Of a DNA stretch of 64,000 nt, positions 9,409-19,633 are shown in pieces. Position numbers and translations under genes: made by a program. How positions within the stretch are numbered: the stretch's first letter is position 1; every line of letters begins with the position of its first letter. A model generated the notes under the pieces. The model was given only the letters and a program-made list of their open reading frames with translations. It ran no database searches and was not told where the DNA came from. The DNA is taken from assembly GCF_026262505.1 (NCBI RefSeq), contig NC_067206.1, positions 16,450,641 through 16,514,640 on the forward strand, written 5' to 3'. This DNA is from Trichomonas vaginalis G3. Taxonomy: Eukaryota > Parabasalia > Trichomonadida > Trichomonadidae.

Positions 9409-10070
9409 AATATTGAAGTCTGAAGAGCTTTCGAGACAACAGATGGAAAAGTTTACTTTCACGACCAACAGTTCATTATAGAACATCTCATTGACTTAGA
9501 GTCGAAATATTCTAAACTTTACAACAAACACAAAAAGTTGAAAGGAAAACAAAAACAAATGGCATATGATATTTATGAAGATGTTGACGACACAACTGTT
9601 CCTGCCAAGTGAAGTAAAGTCAGAGAAACCGAAAAGTGACGAAAAACCGATAGAAGAAGAAAAACCAAAAACTGAAGATAAACCAAAACCAAAGTTTAGT
9701 TTGGAAACTAAACCAAGTCAACCTTCATTAGCTGTATGGGTTGGCGTCAAAGACTTATGCAGCAGGCGGTTATGTAAAGTAAAGAAAAAAATATTTTTTT
9801 ATTTTTATAAAAATGCCCCCATATAGAATGGATAGAAAATCTGCTAGAATAAAAGCAGAGTTGCAAAAGATATGGTTGGAGAGTTTCGAAGAATTTAAAT
9901 ATAGGAAGGGAAGACCCATAAAAAGTCTATGACAAACTGGCTGGTCTGACCTACGAAATGGATTTGGAAACAGCACGTGCCAATTATCCAAACAGACTAG
10001 AGAGGTTAGAAGAAGAACGTCTTATGGACATGCCTTTCGATGTTAGTGAACATTGCATGAAGTAAAAATT
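9409..10070 (+). pseudogene. remnants of two or three small genes
   Basis: Successive short coding-like stretches: a Lys-rich helical piece (KLYNKHKKLKGKQKQM), a Glu/Lys/Pro-rich piece (PKSDEKPIEEEKPKTEDK), then after an AT-rich leader at about 9780-9810 a basic helical piece starting MPPYRMDRKSARIKAEL. All are broken. They resemble small core-type proteins; no assignment possible. Confidence 0.35.
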
Positions 10071-10107
10071 TATTTTTAAAAAAGTGACATTTTTTAATTT
10101 TATTTGA

Positions 10108-11075
10108 AATGTACGCTGAGTTTGTTGGAGAAGACCGTTGGGAAACTTGTTGTTAGATGAGAAATATGAAATGGCATACCATTTTAAAACAATATATTTT
10201 ACATATATTAATGCTTCAGTTGAAAAACAAAGAACAAAAGTAGCAGATACAAAACCGTTAGACTATATCTTTACAAATGCTGGTAGGACTATTTCAGATG
10301 AAGAAATTTCATCCCGAGTATACAGGTTTGACTATCCAATTCGTTGGCTTCAAAGTCCTTCAGATGCAAAGCAATAGGATTTAGAAGAGTTTTGTTTTCA
10401 AATAGAACTAACGCATTTATGTTCGCAGTATATTTTCATGGCAGTATAAAGGTTCTGATGGTCTAATAGACAAATTTTGACGAAATGAGAATCTTTACAG
10501 TTCGTTCAGACGAAAGTCTTGAGAAAACTCTAAATGACTTTCAAACTCAAATGAACAAATATTATTGGAATTTCAAGAAAAAATACGACTCTTTACTAAA
10601 TGGAACATACTATCTGAAACTAGAATATGACAAGATGAACTCCACCGTTTCATTTCAAAAAGATTTGAAATTAACCCTCCAAGAGATACAGAGTTTTTAT
10701 TTTGGAAAGTAGACAAACGTTCTTGGGCACAAATTTCTTCGGTTACTAAACCAGAACGAACCATTACCACCAGATGGTCCATTTCAATTTATACTTCCAC
10801 CAGCAGATTTGACAGTTTATAGAAACGTGTTTGACCCTCAAAATGTTATGTGTCATGCAAGTTTCAGTTCAAGCAGCAATAGTTTTCTATGTATTGGTAA
10901 GGACTTTTATGACTTTGCTTCTAAATTCTACGAACCACCTAGTAACAGTTTCTCTGACTTTCAAGTTTGGTTCACAACAAATGGTGTGCAACATATTATT
11001 CCATTGTTACTATGACTTTTATCTCGAATTGTCTTTCATATATAACTACGGAAAAGTGCTGAAAAAGTATTGAAT
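10108..11075 (+). pseudogene. second copy of the putative minor capsid gene, fossil
   Basis: Shares the landmarks of 4844-5692: TKPLDYIFTNAGR, YRFDYPIRWLQSPSDAK, HASFSSSSNSFLCIGKDFY, EPPSNSFSDFQVWFTTNG and a final LELSFIYNYG. It runs on the opposite strand, so the nested element carries an inverted duplication of part of its structural genes. Broken by several changes and clearly diverged from the whole copy. Confidence 0.65.
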
Positions 11076-11188
11076 GTGAAGATATTAGAAAATAACATTT
11101 TTTCTAAACATCGTAGAAAACTCATGAAAACAATTTATTTTTGACACTTTACAAAAAAACATAAAAAAGTGCAGTTAAACGTTAAGGT

Positions 11189-11563
11189 TTACTGAACTGG
11201 TTGGATGTCGCCTTCACAGGTTATGTAGAATGGTTGACCCGAGAAGCGAAGGAGAGACTGAATTGCCAATTTCATATGGGGTAGGGGGTTCTCCTTGTTT
11301 GGTATTTTTATCCAAGGACGTTTGTTTAGGAACTTAACAAGAGCTTCTTTCTTTGCTTGCTTTATGTCGTCGAAAGGAGTGTTTTCTGGTATTTGAATTG
11401 GAATTCCAGTCGAAGTCTCGAGATTCAAGGCAGCCCTTCCAGAAATAGTGGTGAACTTGACCTTGGGCTTCATGACCTTGCGCAAGTAGTCTTTTACGCA
11501 GTCGTTAAGTTCAATTAGGTAAATTGCCTCGTCAAGTCTTTCTTGCATTCCGAGTCCTTCCAT
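11189..11563 (-). CDS. 124-residue unknown protein, unusual composition
   Basis: Start chosen at the ATG at 11563 (MEGLGMQERLDEAIYL) because upstream codons are only repeat sequence. Helical N-terminus, then mixed alpha/beta with KPKVKFTTISGRAALNL and KRPWIKIPNKENPLPHMKL. No family recognised. Codon choice uses more C and G at third positions than other genes in the element, as does the divergent 11855-12202 gene, so this pair may have a different origin. The iterated repeat 11564-11852 lies between them as a shared upstream region. Confidence 0.45.
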   Translation of the reverse strand: MEGLGMQERLDEAIYLIELNDCVKDYLRKVMKPKVKFTTISGRAALNLETSTGIPIQIPENTPFDDIKQAKKEALVKFLNKRPWIKIPNKENPLPHMKLAIQSLLRFSGQPFYITCEGDIQPVQ

Positions 11564-11852
11564 CCGACAGGAAAATATTTTCCCGACAACTGGAAAAAAT
11601 TTTCCGGACAAAGGGAAAAATTTTTCCTTCCGACAGGAAGAACTCTTCCAGTTGTCCGTCCGTAAACCATTCAAATTTTCGAAAATTGAGAACTTTTTGG
11701 TCGAACTTCAGAAAAAGTTTTTCCTTCCGACAGGAAAAAATTTTCCATCCGACAGGAAAAAATTTTCCGGACAAAGGGAAAAAAATTTCCTTCCGACAGG
11801 AAAAGTTCTTCCTTCTGACAGGAAAAGTTCTTCCTTCCGACAGGACACAAAC
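11564..11852. repeat. iterated short palindromic repeat between divergent genes
   Basis: About ten copies of a 22-26-base unit built on TTCCNTCCGACAGGAAAA, alternating with GGAAAAATTTTCC and CCGGACAAAGGGAAAA. Both halves are self-complementary in part. Frames on both strands stay open through it, but the residues are only repeat translation. Placed exactly between two divergent genes, it looks like an operator or replication iteron array; that role is inference. Confidence 0.8.
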
Positions 11853-11854
11853 GA

Positions 11855-12202
11855 ATGTCCCACGTCCCACCAACCCAGTCCATTCCCAAACCAGAGGAAC
11901 CTAAAGAACCACAACAGTCTCCTCAGCAACCTCAGTTCCAGCAAGTACCTCCGAATTTCTACCAATTTCCACCTCAAGGTTACTACCCACCACAAGGCTT
12001 CCCGAACTACCCTCCTCAGCCTATGCCTTACTTCCCCAACCCATGGATGTTCCAGCAAGCTCCACCCCAGCAATTCCAATCTCAATCCAAATCGAAGAGA
12101 GACCAAGAGTTCGAAGAAGGTCTGAACCGTTTACGCAAAGAGTATGCCACAGCTCCAATTGAGAGAAAGTTGTTCCCGAACCAAAAATATAATTTATGTT
12201 AA
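11855..12202 (+). CDS. Pro/Gln-rich 115-residue protein
   Basis: Starts MSHVPPTQSIPKPEEPK and continues as a Pro/Gln/Tyr/Phe-rich low-complexity segment (residues 20-75, PPQGYYPPQGFPNYPPQP), then a charged helical C-terminus (KRDQEFEEGLNRLRKEY). This is the layout of a flexible scaffold or of an RNA- or membrane-associated protein. It shares the GC-shifted codon use of the divergent neighbour. Function unknown; looks whole. Confidence 0.45.
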   Translation: MSHVPPTQSIPKPEEPKEPQQSPQQPQFQQVPPNFYQFPPQGYYPPQGFPNYPPQPMPYFPNPWMFQQAPPQQFQSQSKSKRDQEFEEGLNRLRKEYATAPIERKLFPNQKYNLC

Positions 12203-13120
12203 CATGTTAGATCTAACATGTTTTCTAACACGTTTTCTAACCTCTTGAATTTTCATGACTTCTTCGTAAATGTTTTGTCAAGACTTCTTCGTAAATGTTT
12301 TGTCAAGACTTCATCGTAATGAGTGTAAAGGACCCAAAAATATAATTTAGGGTAGATGGTTAGATCTAACCTGTTTTCTCACCTGTTTTCTAACCTCATG
12401 AATTTTCATGAATTTCCTTAAGATAGAAAAAATAAAGTTAGTTTTATTTTGTATTTTTTTGTATAAAAGATATGATTTCAGGGATTTTTTTGACGAAGTG
12501 TCAATCTTCACTTCGTCAAAAAATAACAGTTATCTAATGAAAAAGTGTCATTTTTTGTATTTTTTTGTATAAAAGATATGATTTCAGGGATTTTTTTGAC
12601 GAAGTGTCAATCTTCACTTCATCAAAAAATAACAGTTATCTAATGAAAAAGTGTCATTTTTTGTATTTTTTTGTATAAAAGATATGATTTCAGGGATTTT
12701 TTTGACGAAGTGTCAATCTTCACTTCGTCAAAAAATAACAGTTATCTAATGAAAAAGTGTCATTTTTTCATTTTTTTGTATTTGACGAGAATGTCGGGTA
12801 GATGGTTAGATCTAACACGTTTTCTAACACGTTTTCTAACCTCTTGAATTTTCATGACTTCTTCATCGTAATGAGCGTAAATGTTTTCATGATTTCATCG
12901 TAAATGTTTTGTCAAGACTTCTTCGTATATGTTTTGTCATGACTTCATCGTACATGTTTTTGTCAAGACTTCTTCATCGTAATGAGCGTAAATGTTTTGT
13001 CATGATTTCATCGTAAATGTTTTGTCAAGACTTCTTCGTATATGTTTTGTCATGACTTCATCGTACATGTTTTGTCAAGACTTCTTCATCGTAATGAGCG
13101 TAAATGTTTTGTGAAGAATA
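12203..13120. repeat. tandem repeats at the left of the inner KilA-N module
   Basis: No gene. Two repeat families: three copies of a 106-base unit from 12451 (also 12557 and 12663), each with the perfect hairpin TTTGACGAAGTG / CACTTCGTCAAA around an 8-base loop; and flanking runs (12250-12330, 12840-13110) of a 25-31-base unit like TCATGACTTCATCGTA-ATGTTTTG. The latter recurs, inverted, at 38611-38735 in the outer element. Confidence 0.85.
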
Positions 13121-13330
13121 TAGCAACAGTCTGAATTCCGACGGTTGCTTTTTATACAAAATTCATGCAGGAAATTCTTGAGTTTTGGTTGAAAGAATAC
13201 GGTGGAGCCAAAAGTGGCTCGACCTCAAAACAAGCATTTTATGAGCTTACTAAGGGTGTTATGAATGAATTCAAAGGTATTTACATACATCCTGACCTCG
13301 TTCATTTTGTTGCTGAATTCAGCAAAAATA
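13121..13330 (+). pseudogene. KilA-N gene remnant (inner module)
   Basis: Encodes MQEILEFWLKEYGGAKSG and YELTKGVMNEFKGIYIHPDL, nearly identical to residues 50-100 of the whole KilA-N protein in the outer element (35975-36640). Only this part remains. Just upstream lies CAACAGTCTGAATTCCGACGG, whose inverted near-copy occurs at about 38577-38597. Confidence 0.7.
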
Positions 13331-13560
13331 AAGTTTATGTTAGAATGTTAGATCTCACCTGTTTTCTCACCTGTTTTCTAACATGGTCTAAAACTCTCGA
13401 AAATCATGAAATTTACACCAAAAATAAAGTTTATGTTAGAATGTGAGATCTCACCTGTTTTTTCACCTCTTTTTTCACCTCTTGAATTTTCATGAATTTT
13501 CCCGAAATAAAAAATAAAGTTAGTTTTATTTTTTTTATTTTTTTTATTTTGTATAAAAGA
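13331..13560 (+). promoter_or_regulatory. module repeat block and leader before the partner gene
   Basis: Two copies of AAAGTTTATGTTAGAATGTTAGATCTCACC-type sequence (palindrome centred on AGATCT), followed by the module leader AAAATAAAGTTAGTTTTATTT ... TTTTGTATAAAAGATATG. The same leader precedes the equivalent gene in the outer element at about 37055-37113. Probably promoter plus regulatory sites. Confidence 0.55.
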
Positions 13561-13561
13561 T

Positions 13562-14499
13562 ATGATTTCAACAATCGGCACAACAACAATTCAAACAACA
13601 GCACCAAACTCTTTAGTCATGAATCCTACGTCAATGTTAGTAGAGATGAAAAGCTTCATTCCTTCTTCATATACTTTTGAAACAGAAATCCAGAAGATAA
13701 AGCAAGAACTTTTAACATGTAATTTAGACTGTAGTGCGAAAGATGAAACAAATGAACAGTATCTTTATGAAATGGAGGACCTCATCGACCATTTACCCAA
13801 ACTACCTGAAATCCAACAACAAAAACTCACTATTCCTGAATTCGATGAAATTGAAGTCAAAGCAACTGACTCAGTAGAAATAAAGAAGTTCATACGAAAG
13901 GTAAACTATGAGTTTCTAGGATTTCATTGCAACCATAAGGTTATGGACAAAGATTGCGACATGGTATATAAGAATGTTTCTGACATATATAAATCTGAAG
14001 AATTTAAGACCTACGACAACTTTGTTTCGTTAGTTGCTGAATGTGTATGGCAGATAAGAGATAAAGATAGAAGAGGCAAAGTATGAACAAACAAATAAGA
14101 CCCGCTATGTTTGAGATGAAGAGAGCAATTGACGCTTTAGTTGTTTTAGCTGGTTTTATTTCAGAATATAACGCAAAAATGAACCCGCAATGTTCTAAAT
14201 GTAAAGCAGCAATGAGGAAATATAACTACTCCGTCAAAGAGATAGAACGTATGAGAAACGACTATGCAGACTTAAAGAAAGAAGCAGAAAAACCAGCAGA
14301 AGATAAAATGGACATGTTAGAATTTCTGAACAAAAACTATCCAACAGCAGAAGATTTCCTTCTATCTGACGTCAAGAAGAAATATAAAGAAACCTTCGGC
14401 ATAGTTAAAACATTCGATGTACTAAAAGAAGCAATAGAAGCTACAAAACTGTTTAAAGTCATGAACCATCGCAACATATACCATGTAAAACGCTTGTAA
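13562..14499 (+). pseudogene. KilA-N module partner gene, inner copy, fossil
   Basis: Close relative of the whole 37111-38052 gene: MISTIGTTTIQTT start, FIRKVNYEFLGFHCNHKV, the NPQCSKCKAAMRKYNYS Cys pair and the VKKKYKETFGIVKTFD tail are all shared. Broken, about one break. Function unknown; see the outer copy. Confidence 0.75.
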
Positions 14500-15110
14500 A
14501 TAGTTATGTGAGAAAACAAGTGAGAAAACAGGTTAGATCTAACATGTTAACATAAACTTTATTTTTGCTGAATTCCGTATGAAATTTCATGAGTTTTGTG
14601 TGTTTTAGACCATGTTAGAAAACAGGTGAGAAAACAGGTGAGATCTAACATGCTAACATAAACTTTATTTTTGGTCATTTACAATGAAGTCTTGACAAAA
14701 ACTATCCAACAGCAGAAGATTTCCTTCTATCTGACGTCAAGAAGAAATATAAAGAAACTTTCGGCATTGTTAAAACATTCGATGTACTAAAAGAAGAAAT
14801 AGAAGCTACAAAACTGTTTAGGATTTCAAATATACATCGTACAATTCATGTAAAACGCTTGTGAAAAAAAGAGGTGAGAAAACAGGTGAGATCTAACCAT
14901 CTACCCTAAAATATATTTTTGCTGAATTCAGCACAAATTTCATGAGTTTTGTGTGTTTTAGACCATGTTAGAAAACAGGTGAGAAAACAGGTGAGATCTA
15001 ACCATCTACCCTAAAATATATTTTTGCTGAATTCAGCACAAATTTCATGAGTTTCCTTAAGACAGAAAAAATAAAGTTAGTTTTATTTTTATTTATTTTT
15101 TTATTTTGTA
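14500..15110. repeat. module repeat block with palindromes and a partial gene copy
   Basis: Four iterations of a 130-base theme: GTGAGAAAACAGGTGAGATCTAAC (palindrome on AGATCT), then AAAATATATTTTTGCTGAATTCAGC (perfect palindrome on GAATTC), then TTTCATGAGTTTTGTGTG. At 14696-14863 a partial copy of the partner gene's 3' end is embedded. The block ends in the module leader AATAAAGTTAGTTTTATTTTT at 15070 before the next gene. Confidence 0.8.
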
Positions 15111-15123
15111 TGTAAGAACATAT

Positions 15124-15738
15124 ATGACAAACATTGAGTTTGAAACAGTTAGAAAGATAGACAATGACACCAAAGTGGTTAGAATAGGTGCTTTAAACGT
15201 AAGATACTCAAAGAAATACAACAAATATTCTTTGTCAGACATTATATCTCCATCTGGAAAGAAAACAAAGGACTGGGTTAGAAATGCTTCTAGTCAGAAA
15301 ATTTTGACAAGAAATCCTGAGCTTATGATATCGATAAGATTCTATGGAACTACAGCATATCTCATCGACAAAAGTCTTATACCAATAGTTTTGTTATGGT
15401 TAGACCCAGTTGTTGGATATAACTTCATAACATATGGTTCATTCGATACGGAACGTTGCAGTGAAGGCTTACTTTACATCGTTCAGAAACCGAAGGACTT
15501 CAATACAAAGAGATTATTAAGATTAGGAAGAACATTATAATATAACTCAAAGATATGACAGTACAGTCAATAGAGTCAAGGTTGTGTTTGCTAATGATAT
15601 GAGAGCTGCAGAAACAGAACTACTTGAAAAGTTTGAGAAAATGTATGGTGCTCCCATAAAAGGTAAAGAAACGTTTGAAGTAGATGAGATAGATAAAGCT
15701 ATTAAAATTATTTGACGAAGTTGCTGAAAAATACATGT
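15124..15738 (+). pseudogene. KilA-N-like gene of the inner module, fossil
   Basis: Start chosen at the ATG at 15124, placed as in the KilA-N gene at 35975 after TTTTGTATGTAAGAACA. The protein (MTNIEFETVRKIDND; KTKDWVRNASSQKIL; LIDKSLIPIVLLWLDP) is compatible with a divergent KilA-N/APSES-like DNA-binding fold, with an extra helical C-terminus. Broken, about one break. Likely DNA-binding; weakly supported. Confidence 0.45.
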
Positions 15739-15771
15739 AAAGCGTTTATTTTGGTCTTTTGTGAAAGTCAG

Positions 15772-16030
15772 AAAATAACGCTAATTTTTTATAAAATTTG
15801 ACGAAGTTGCAAATCTTCACTTCGTGTCATAATGTAAAAATAACGCTAATTTTTTATAAAATTTGACGAAGTGCAAATCTTCACTTCGTGTCATAATGTA
15901 AAAATAACGCTAATTTTTTATAAATTTGACGAAGTGCAAATCTTCACTTCGTGTCATAATGTAAAAATAACGCTAATTTTTTATAAATTTGACGAAGTGC
16001 AAACCTTCACTTCGTGTCATAATGTAAAAA
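15772..16030. repeat. 64-bp tandem repeat, four copies
   Basis: AAAATAACGCTAATTTTTTAT plus the hairpin TTTGACGAAGTG-CAAATCTT-CACTTCGTGTCA recurs at 15772, 15837, 15901 and 15964. It shares its hairpin with the 106-base repeat at 12451-12782, so this hairpin stands at both sides of the inner module. AGGTGAGATCTCACCT follows at about 16090. Confidence 0.85.
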
Positions 16031-16347
16031 TAACGTTTACCATGTAAAACGGTTGTGAAAAAAAGAGGTGAAAAATTAGGTGAAAAAACAGGTGAGATCT
16101 CACCTCTTCACCTAAACATTATTTTTGCTGAAAAATGACCAAATTTCATGAATTTCCTCATATGCTTGCTTCCCTCGGAAAACCGAGAGAAGAGATTCCG
16201 TACGAAAACAGTGAAGAACAGCGAGTAAGTAAAAAACCCCAGTCGCCAAAACTCTATGAAAACAGTGAAAAATAACAGAGTATTTTGACAACTTCAAACA
16301 AGTAGGGTAAATGACACTTTTTCTATTAAACCGTTTTGACATTTCTC

Positions 16348-16527
16348 ATGAGTGAGTATAGTTCTGCCGAACCATTGGAAGAGAAGAAGTACCCTTGCTG
16401 GCAAAAGACAAAAATAGTTGCCTTAGTTGTCATTGCAATTGTACTCGTAATTGAATTCATTGTACTTCTCTTCACGTACCTAAAACTCAAGGACGGCATA
16501 TGCTTTAAGAAGCTACCATCTTACTAA
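16348..16527 (+). CDS. 59-residue single-span membrane protein
   Basis: Start chosen at the ATG at 16348. Charged N-terminus (MSEYSSAEPLEEKKY), one membrane span at about residues 24-46 (IVALVVIAIVLVIEFIVLL), short basic C-terminus. No signal peptide, so probably type II or III topology. Looks whole. Lies between the KilA-N module and the ATPase. Unknown role; small membrane proteins occur in many adenovirus-like elements. Confidence 0.5.
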   Translation: MSEYSSAEPLEEKKYPCWQKTKIVALVVIAIVLVIEFIVLLFTYLKLKDGICFKKLPSY

Positions 16528-16544
16528 GACTAAACACTTAGATT

Positions 16545-17419
16545 TTTCAAGCTTGACTTTTTACAATTTGAACTTTGTTTGCGTAGATATGAATTCTGAA
16601 AGAAGTATGAGGGTCTTGTATGACTTTATACTTCTCCCATAGTTCATATCTGTCAAACTTACCTGCCATGGACTCTTTCATAAGTTCCATGAAATCGTCT
16701 TCGGACAATCCGGGAAAAGTATAATGTCAGTAAGTATTCTTTTACATCCTTACTTAAACTCTTTGCTGTCTGTACACATATACGACTGAGATGTTAAAGT
16801 GTCTGAGCTTCTTAAGAATTCGACACATATCTTGTTCTCTGTTCTTTAACAAAGGATGAGAAGCAAAGTCATCTAAGATAAGAAGACATCTATGAGGGTA
16901 AGTCTTCCAATCGTAAGATTGCAATTTCTTCGAAATGTATTCTATCTCTTTCTGTTTGTTTCTGAAGTGTTTCTTCTCTAATATTCTCTGCATTTCCTCA
17001 TTTGGGTCTTTAAACTTAGAATTTATATACTCATTTATAGCATTATACTTCAAAACTCTTCTTTGGTACTTCTTTATCCAATCTAACAACTCAGTATCCT
17101 TTATACATACTAACTTAGACTTCTTTATAATATCTTTGAACGAATTGACGGTTTGGTCAAATTGACCAGAAGTACTACAAATAACAACTAACTCATAGAA
17201 TGGGTTCTTCTCATCTAGTTCTTGTTGTTGTGCAGCCATTTTAAGATAAGTGAAAGTCTTACCCGACCCAGGTGGTGCAATTAGACCTGTTATACCATTC
17301 TGAGCAAATAAGAACTTGTCATGTATAGGCTTTATCTGAGCATTTTCTAACTTCCTCTTGTTCTTGTTTAAAACATTCTCAAATTTCTTGTCAATGTCAG
17401 CAAACTTTTTTTCTAACAT
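16545..17419 (-). pseudogene. A32-like packaging ATPase of the nested element, fossil
   Basis: Start at the ATG at 17419 after a good leader. Walker A is GLIAPPGSGKTFTYLK (near residue 35), Walker B is CLLILDDFASHPL, followed by MCRILKKLRHFNISVVYVYRQQ, the sensor region typical of FtsK/HerA-type genome-packaging ATPases of Polintons, virophages and poxviruses. It would pump DNA into the capsid. About one break, toward the C-terminus. Divergent from the 17456 gene over a 36-base promoter. Confidence 0.7.
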
Positions 17420-17455
17420 ATTTTTAGAAAAATTAAAATTTTTATCTTTTAGAAA
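17420..17455. promoter_or_regulatory. 36-bp bidirectional promoter region
   Basis: Only ATTTTTAGAAAAATTAAAATTTTTATCTTTTAGAAA-type sequence separates two divergent ATGs. Each side has a TTTTTA block about 10-14 bases before its ATG, as in other genes of both elements. Confidence 0.5.
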
Positions 17456-17905
17456 ATGTCTAGCGATTTCGCTATCTATATTCGAGACAAGCTTTTCGAC
17501 AGCAAAACATCTGTCGACCATAAAATCTTACATAGTGTAAACAAGAAAGGTGAATTTGTTCTAAAGTTCTGTTTCTGGGAATATGACAAGAACCATAAAA
17601 CATTAAGCAGAGCAGTCTTAAAATTTGTCAATGACAGACTTGTTGACAGAGATGACGCCTCTTGGAGAGATGAAGTCCAACAAAAGTTCTTAGAATGCAA
17701 AGAAGACACATGCGCTGTTCTTGAAGATGAAATAGAAAACAGAATAGATGAGCTATTAAAGGACAAAGAACTTTTACATAAATATTTGCGCCAAATTTGA
17801 CATAACTCCACCAGAAAAGAAGAAGAAAGAAAAGAAAGAAAAGAAAGTAGAAGAAGAGAAGAAAGAACCTGAACCAGTTCCAGAGAAAAAGAAATTTGAC
17901 ATGTA
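17456..17905 (+). pseudogene. unknown gene with Lys-rich tail, fossil
   Basis: Starts MSSDFAIYIRDKLFDSK, acidic and helical through EDEIENRIDELLKDK, with a Lys/Glu-rich C-terminal tract ending in EKKKFDM. About one break. It converges on the 17923-18341 gene. No family recognised. Confidence 0.4.
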
Positions 17906-17922
17906 AAAATAAAATTTTATTT

Positions 17923-18341
17923 TTAGAACATTTCTGGGTCAATGTCAATGTTCTCTTCCTCTTTAGGAGCAAACACTGGCTTAGACTCTAAAATCTTTTT
18001 ACCCAATTTACCTTGAACTTCTACAACTTTAGACTCATAATATTCATAGTCGTCTGCTTTCTTTGGTTCATAAGGTATAACAAGTTTGTATGCTTTGCCT
18101 TCTTTAAGGTTTGAAACCTTCTGTCAAAACTTTCTTTGACTGTTAACAAACCTTCTATGTCTAAGTCTTCAAATTTCGCACCATTTTTAGTCACAATAGC
18201 AAACTTAACTGGTTCGATGTTCCAAACTTTGCTGAATGAAGACTTTTCAAAATGGTAGAAGTAAACATTCAAATATGTGAATGGGTCTAGTTCTTCTTTA
18301 AGTCCTGACATGTACTTGTTTACTGAGATGAATTTTGCCAT
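17923..18341 (-). pseudogene. unknown gene, possibly OB-fold type, fossil
   Basis: Starts MAKFISVNKYMSGLKEEL after TTTTTATCCGATAGAAAAG, a clear leader. Beta-rich pattern (YLNVYFYHFEK, PVKFAIVTKNGAKFEDLDI). Placed next to the helicase, a single-strand binding role would fit, but no diagnostic motif is visible. About one break. Confidence 0.35.
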
Positions 18342-18399
18342 CTTTTCTATCGGATAAAAAAATATTTTTTTTAAAATTTACTCAAAAAATTTTTCTTTG

Positions 18400-19604
18400 T
18401 ATATACACCATTCTGTACTCTAAAAGACTTTTGACATTTGCCAAGAATGTCGTTTAGACGCTGCCATATAACCATATTCTTGACAATATTGTTTATACGA
18501 ATCGTACAATGACCTTTCATCTAAACACAAAGTCAGTTTCATCTATGAACAGTTCATATACACTCTTGTTTGCTTCTAACAATGTTTGTCTCTCTTCGGT
18601 ATGTGGAATTTGTCTTGGATTGAACTTAGAAATATCTAATGTCATAAAATATGAGAACAAGTGGTTGTAAAAGTCAGATGTCAAAGTTTCTGCTAAGTCG
18701 TCAAAATATTCTGTATCTTGCATATGAGAATCTGACGTTCTGACAACTACATATCTTCTGTCAGAACTTTCTAACTTCATCGGAACAGCATTGTTTGAAA
18801 CCATAATGAAGTTTGCAACATTTTCACAAACTCTTTGGTCTTTATACTTTCTTTCAACAACTCCAACTTTGTCTGTTATAAGACTCTTCAAAGCATCTGA
18901 GTTCAAAACTTTTGTTGTATCTATACTTTGAAGTTCATTGCAAACTATAAGTTTCATATTCTCTATTGAGGAGTTAAATTTGCCACAGATGTTTTCTAAG
19001 TTTGTCATATTAGGGTTCGAATAACCTTCTAACAGTTTGCACAAAATATCTGTAAAGAAGTGTTCTTACCTGTTCCTTGTTTTCCAATTATAATGAGAGC
19101 AGTTTCATTTTTAGCACTTGGATGTTGTAAGATGTTTGCAAACCAACATAAGATATACTCATAAACCTTTTCGTTTCCATTGCATATAATTTCTTTGACA
19201 TGGTCTAACCAAGCTTCTATAATTTTTCTTTCCATTCTACTTGTTCATATTTATATCCAGTGAAGATAGAATAGAAGTTTGGAGAAGGTGTATAGAACTT
19301 TATACCTCGAACTGAAAAATCTTCTAACTTTGACAATAAGATATCCCAAGCATCTAACATCTTCATGCCAACTTGTACGACTTTTATTTTCTTAAGTTTC
19401 TGTCTACATTCTTGTTCTGAAACTATTGTGCTTTGGTTTGTTAAAGACTACATCCCATTCTTTCATAACATAACATTCTGGGGCAGAGTCGACATAAATG
19501 ACTAAACGTTTCAAATTCTCGACTGCTTTGTTATAGTCTCGAAATGGACACATATTTCTGAATGCTTGGAAGTCATAAAAATCTGAAACATCTATTCTGT
19601 ACAT
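18400..19604 (-). pseudogene. primase/SF3-type helicase of the nested element, fossil
   Basis: Walker A (ALIIIGKQGTGKNTSL), a Walker B-like strand (MKLIVCNELQSI), and ANFIMVSNNAVPMKL then DRRYVVVRTSDSH, the B' and sensor motifs that define SF3 helicases of the D5 type (poxviruses, virophages, Polinton-like viruses). The region nearer the start (MYRIDVSDFYDFQAF) may be what is left of a primase domain. This replaces PolB as the visible replication gene of the element. Broken by about two or three changes. Confidence 0.7.
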
Positions 19605-19633
19605 TTTTATAAAAATAAAAAAAAATATTTTTT

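Noticed and set aside
11524-12125. Overlapping frames on both strands across the TTCCNTCCGACAGG repeat
   Set aside because: Repeat translation only (Phe/Arg/Lys-rich); real genes start outside the repeat at 11563 and 11855.
12840-13110. 25-31-bp repeats, second CRISPR-like candidate
   Set aside because: No spacers, no cas genes, eukaryotic context; the unit simply repeats with drift.
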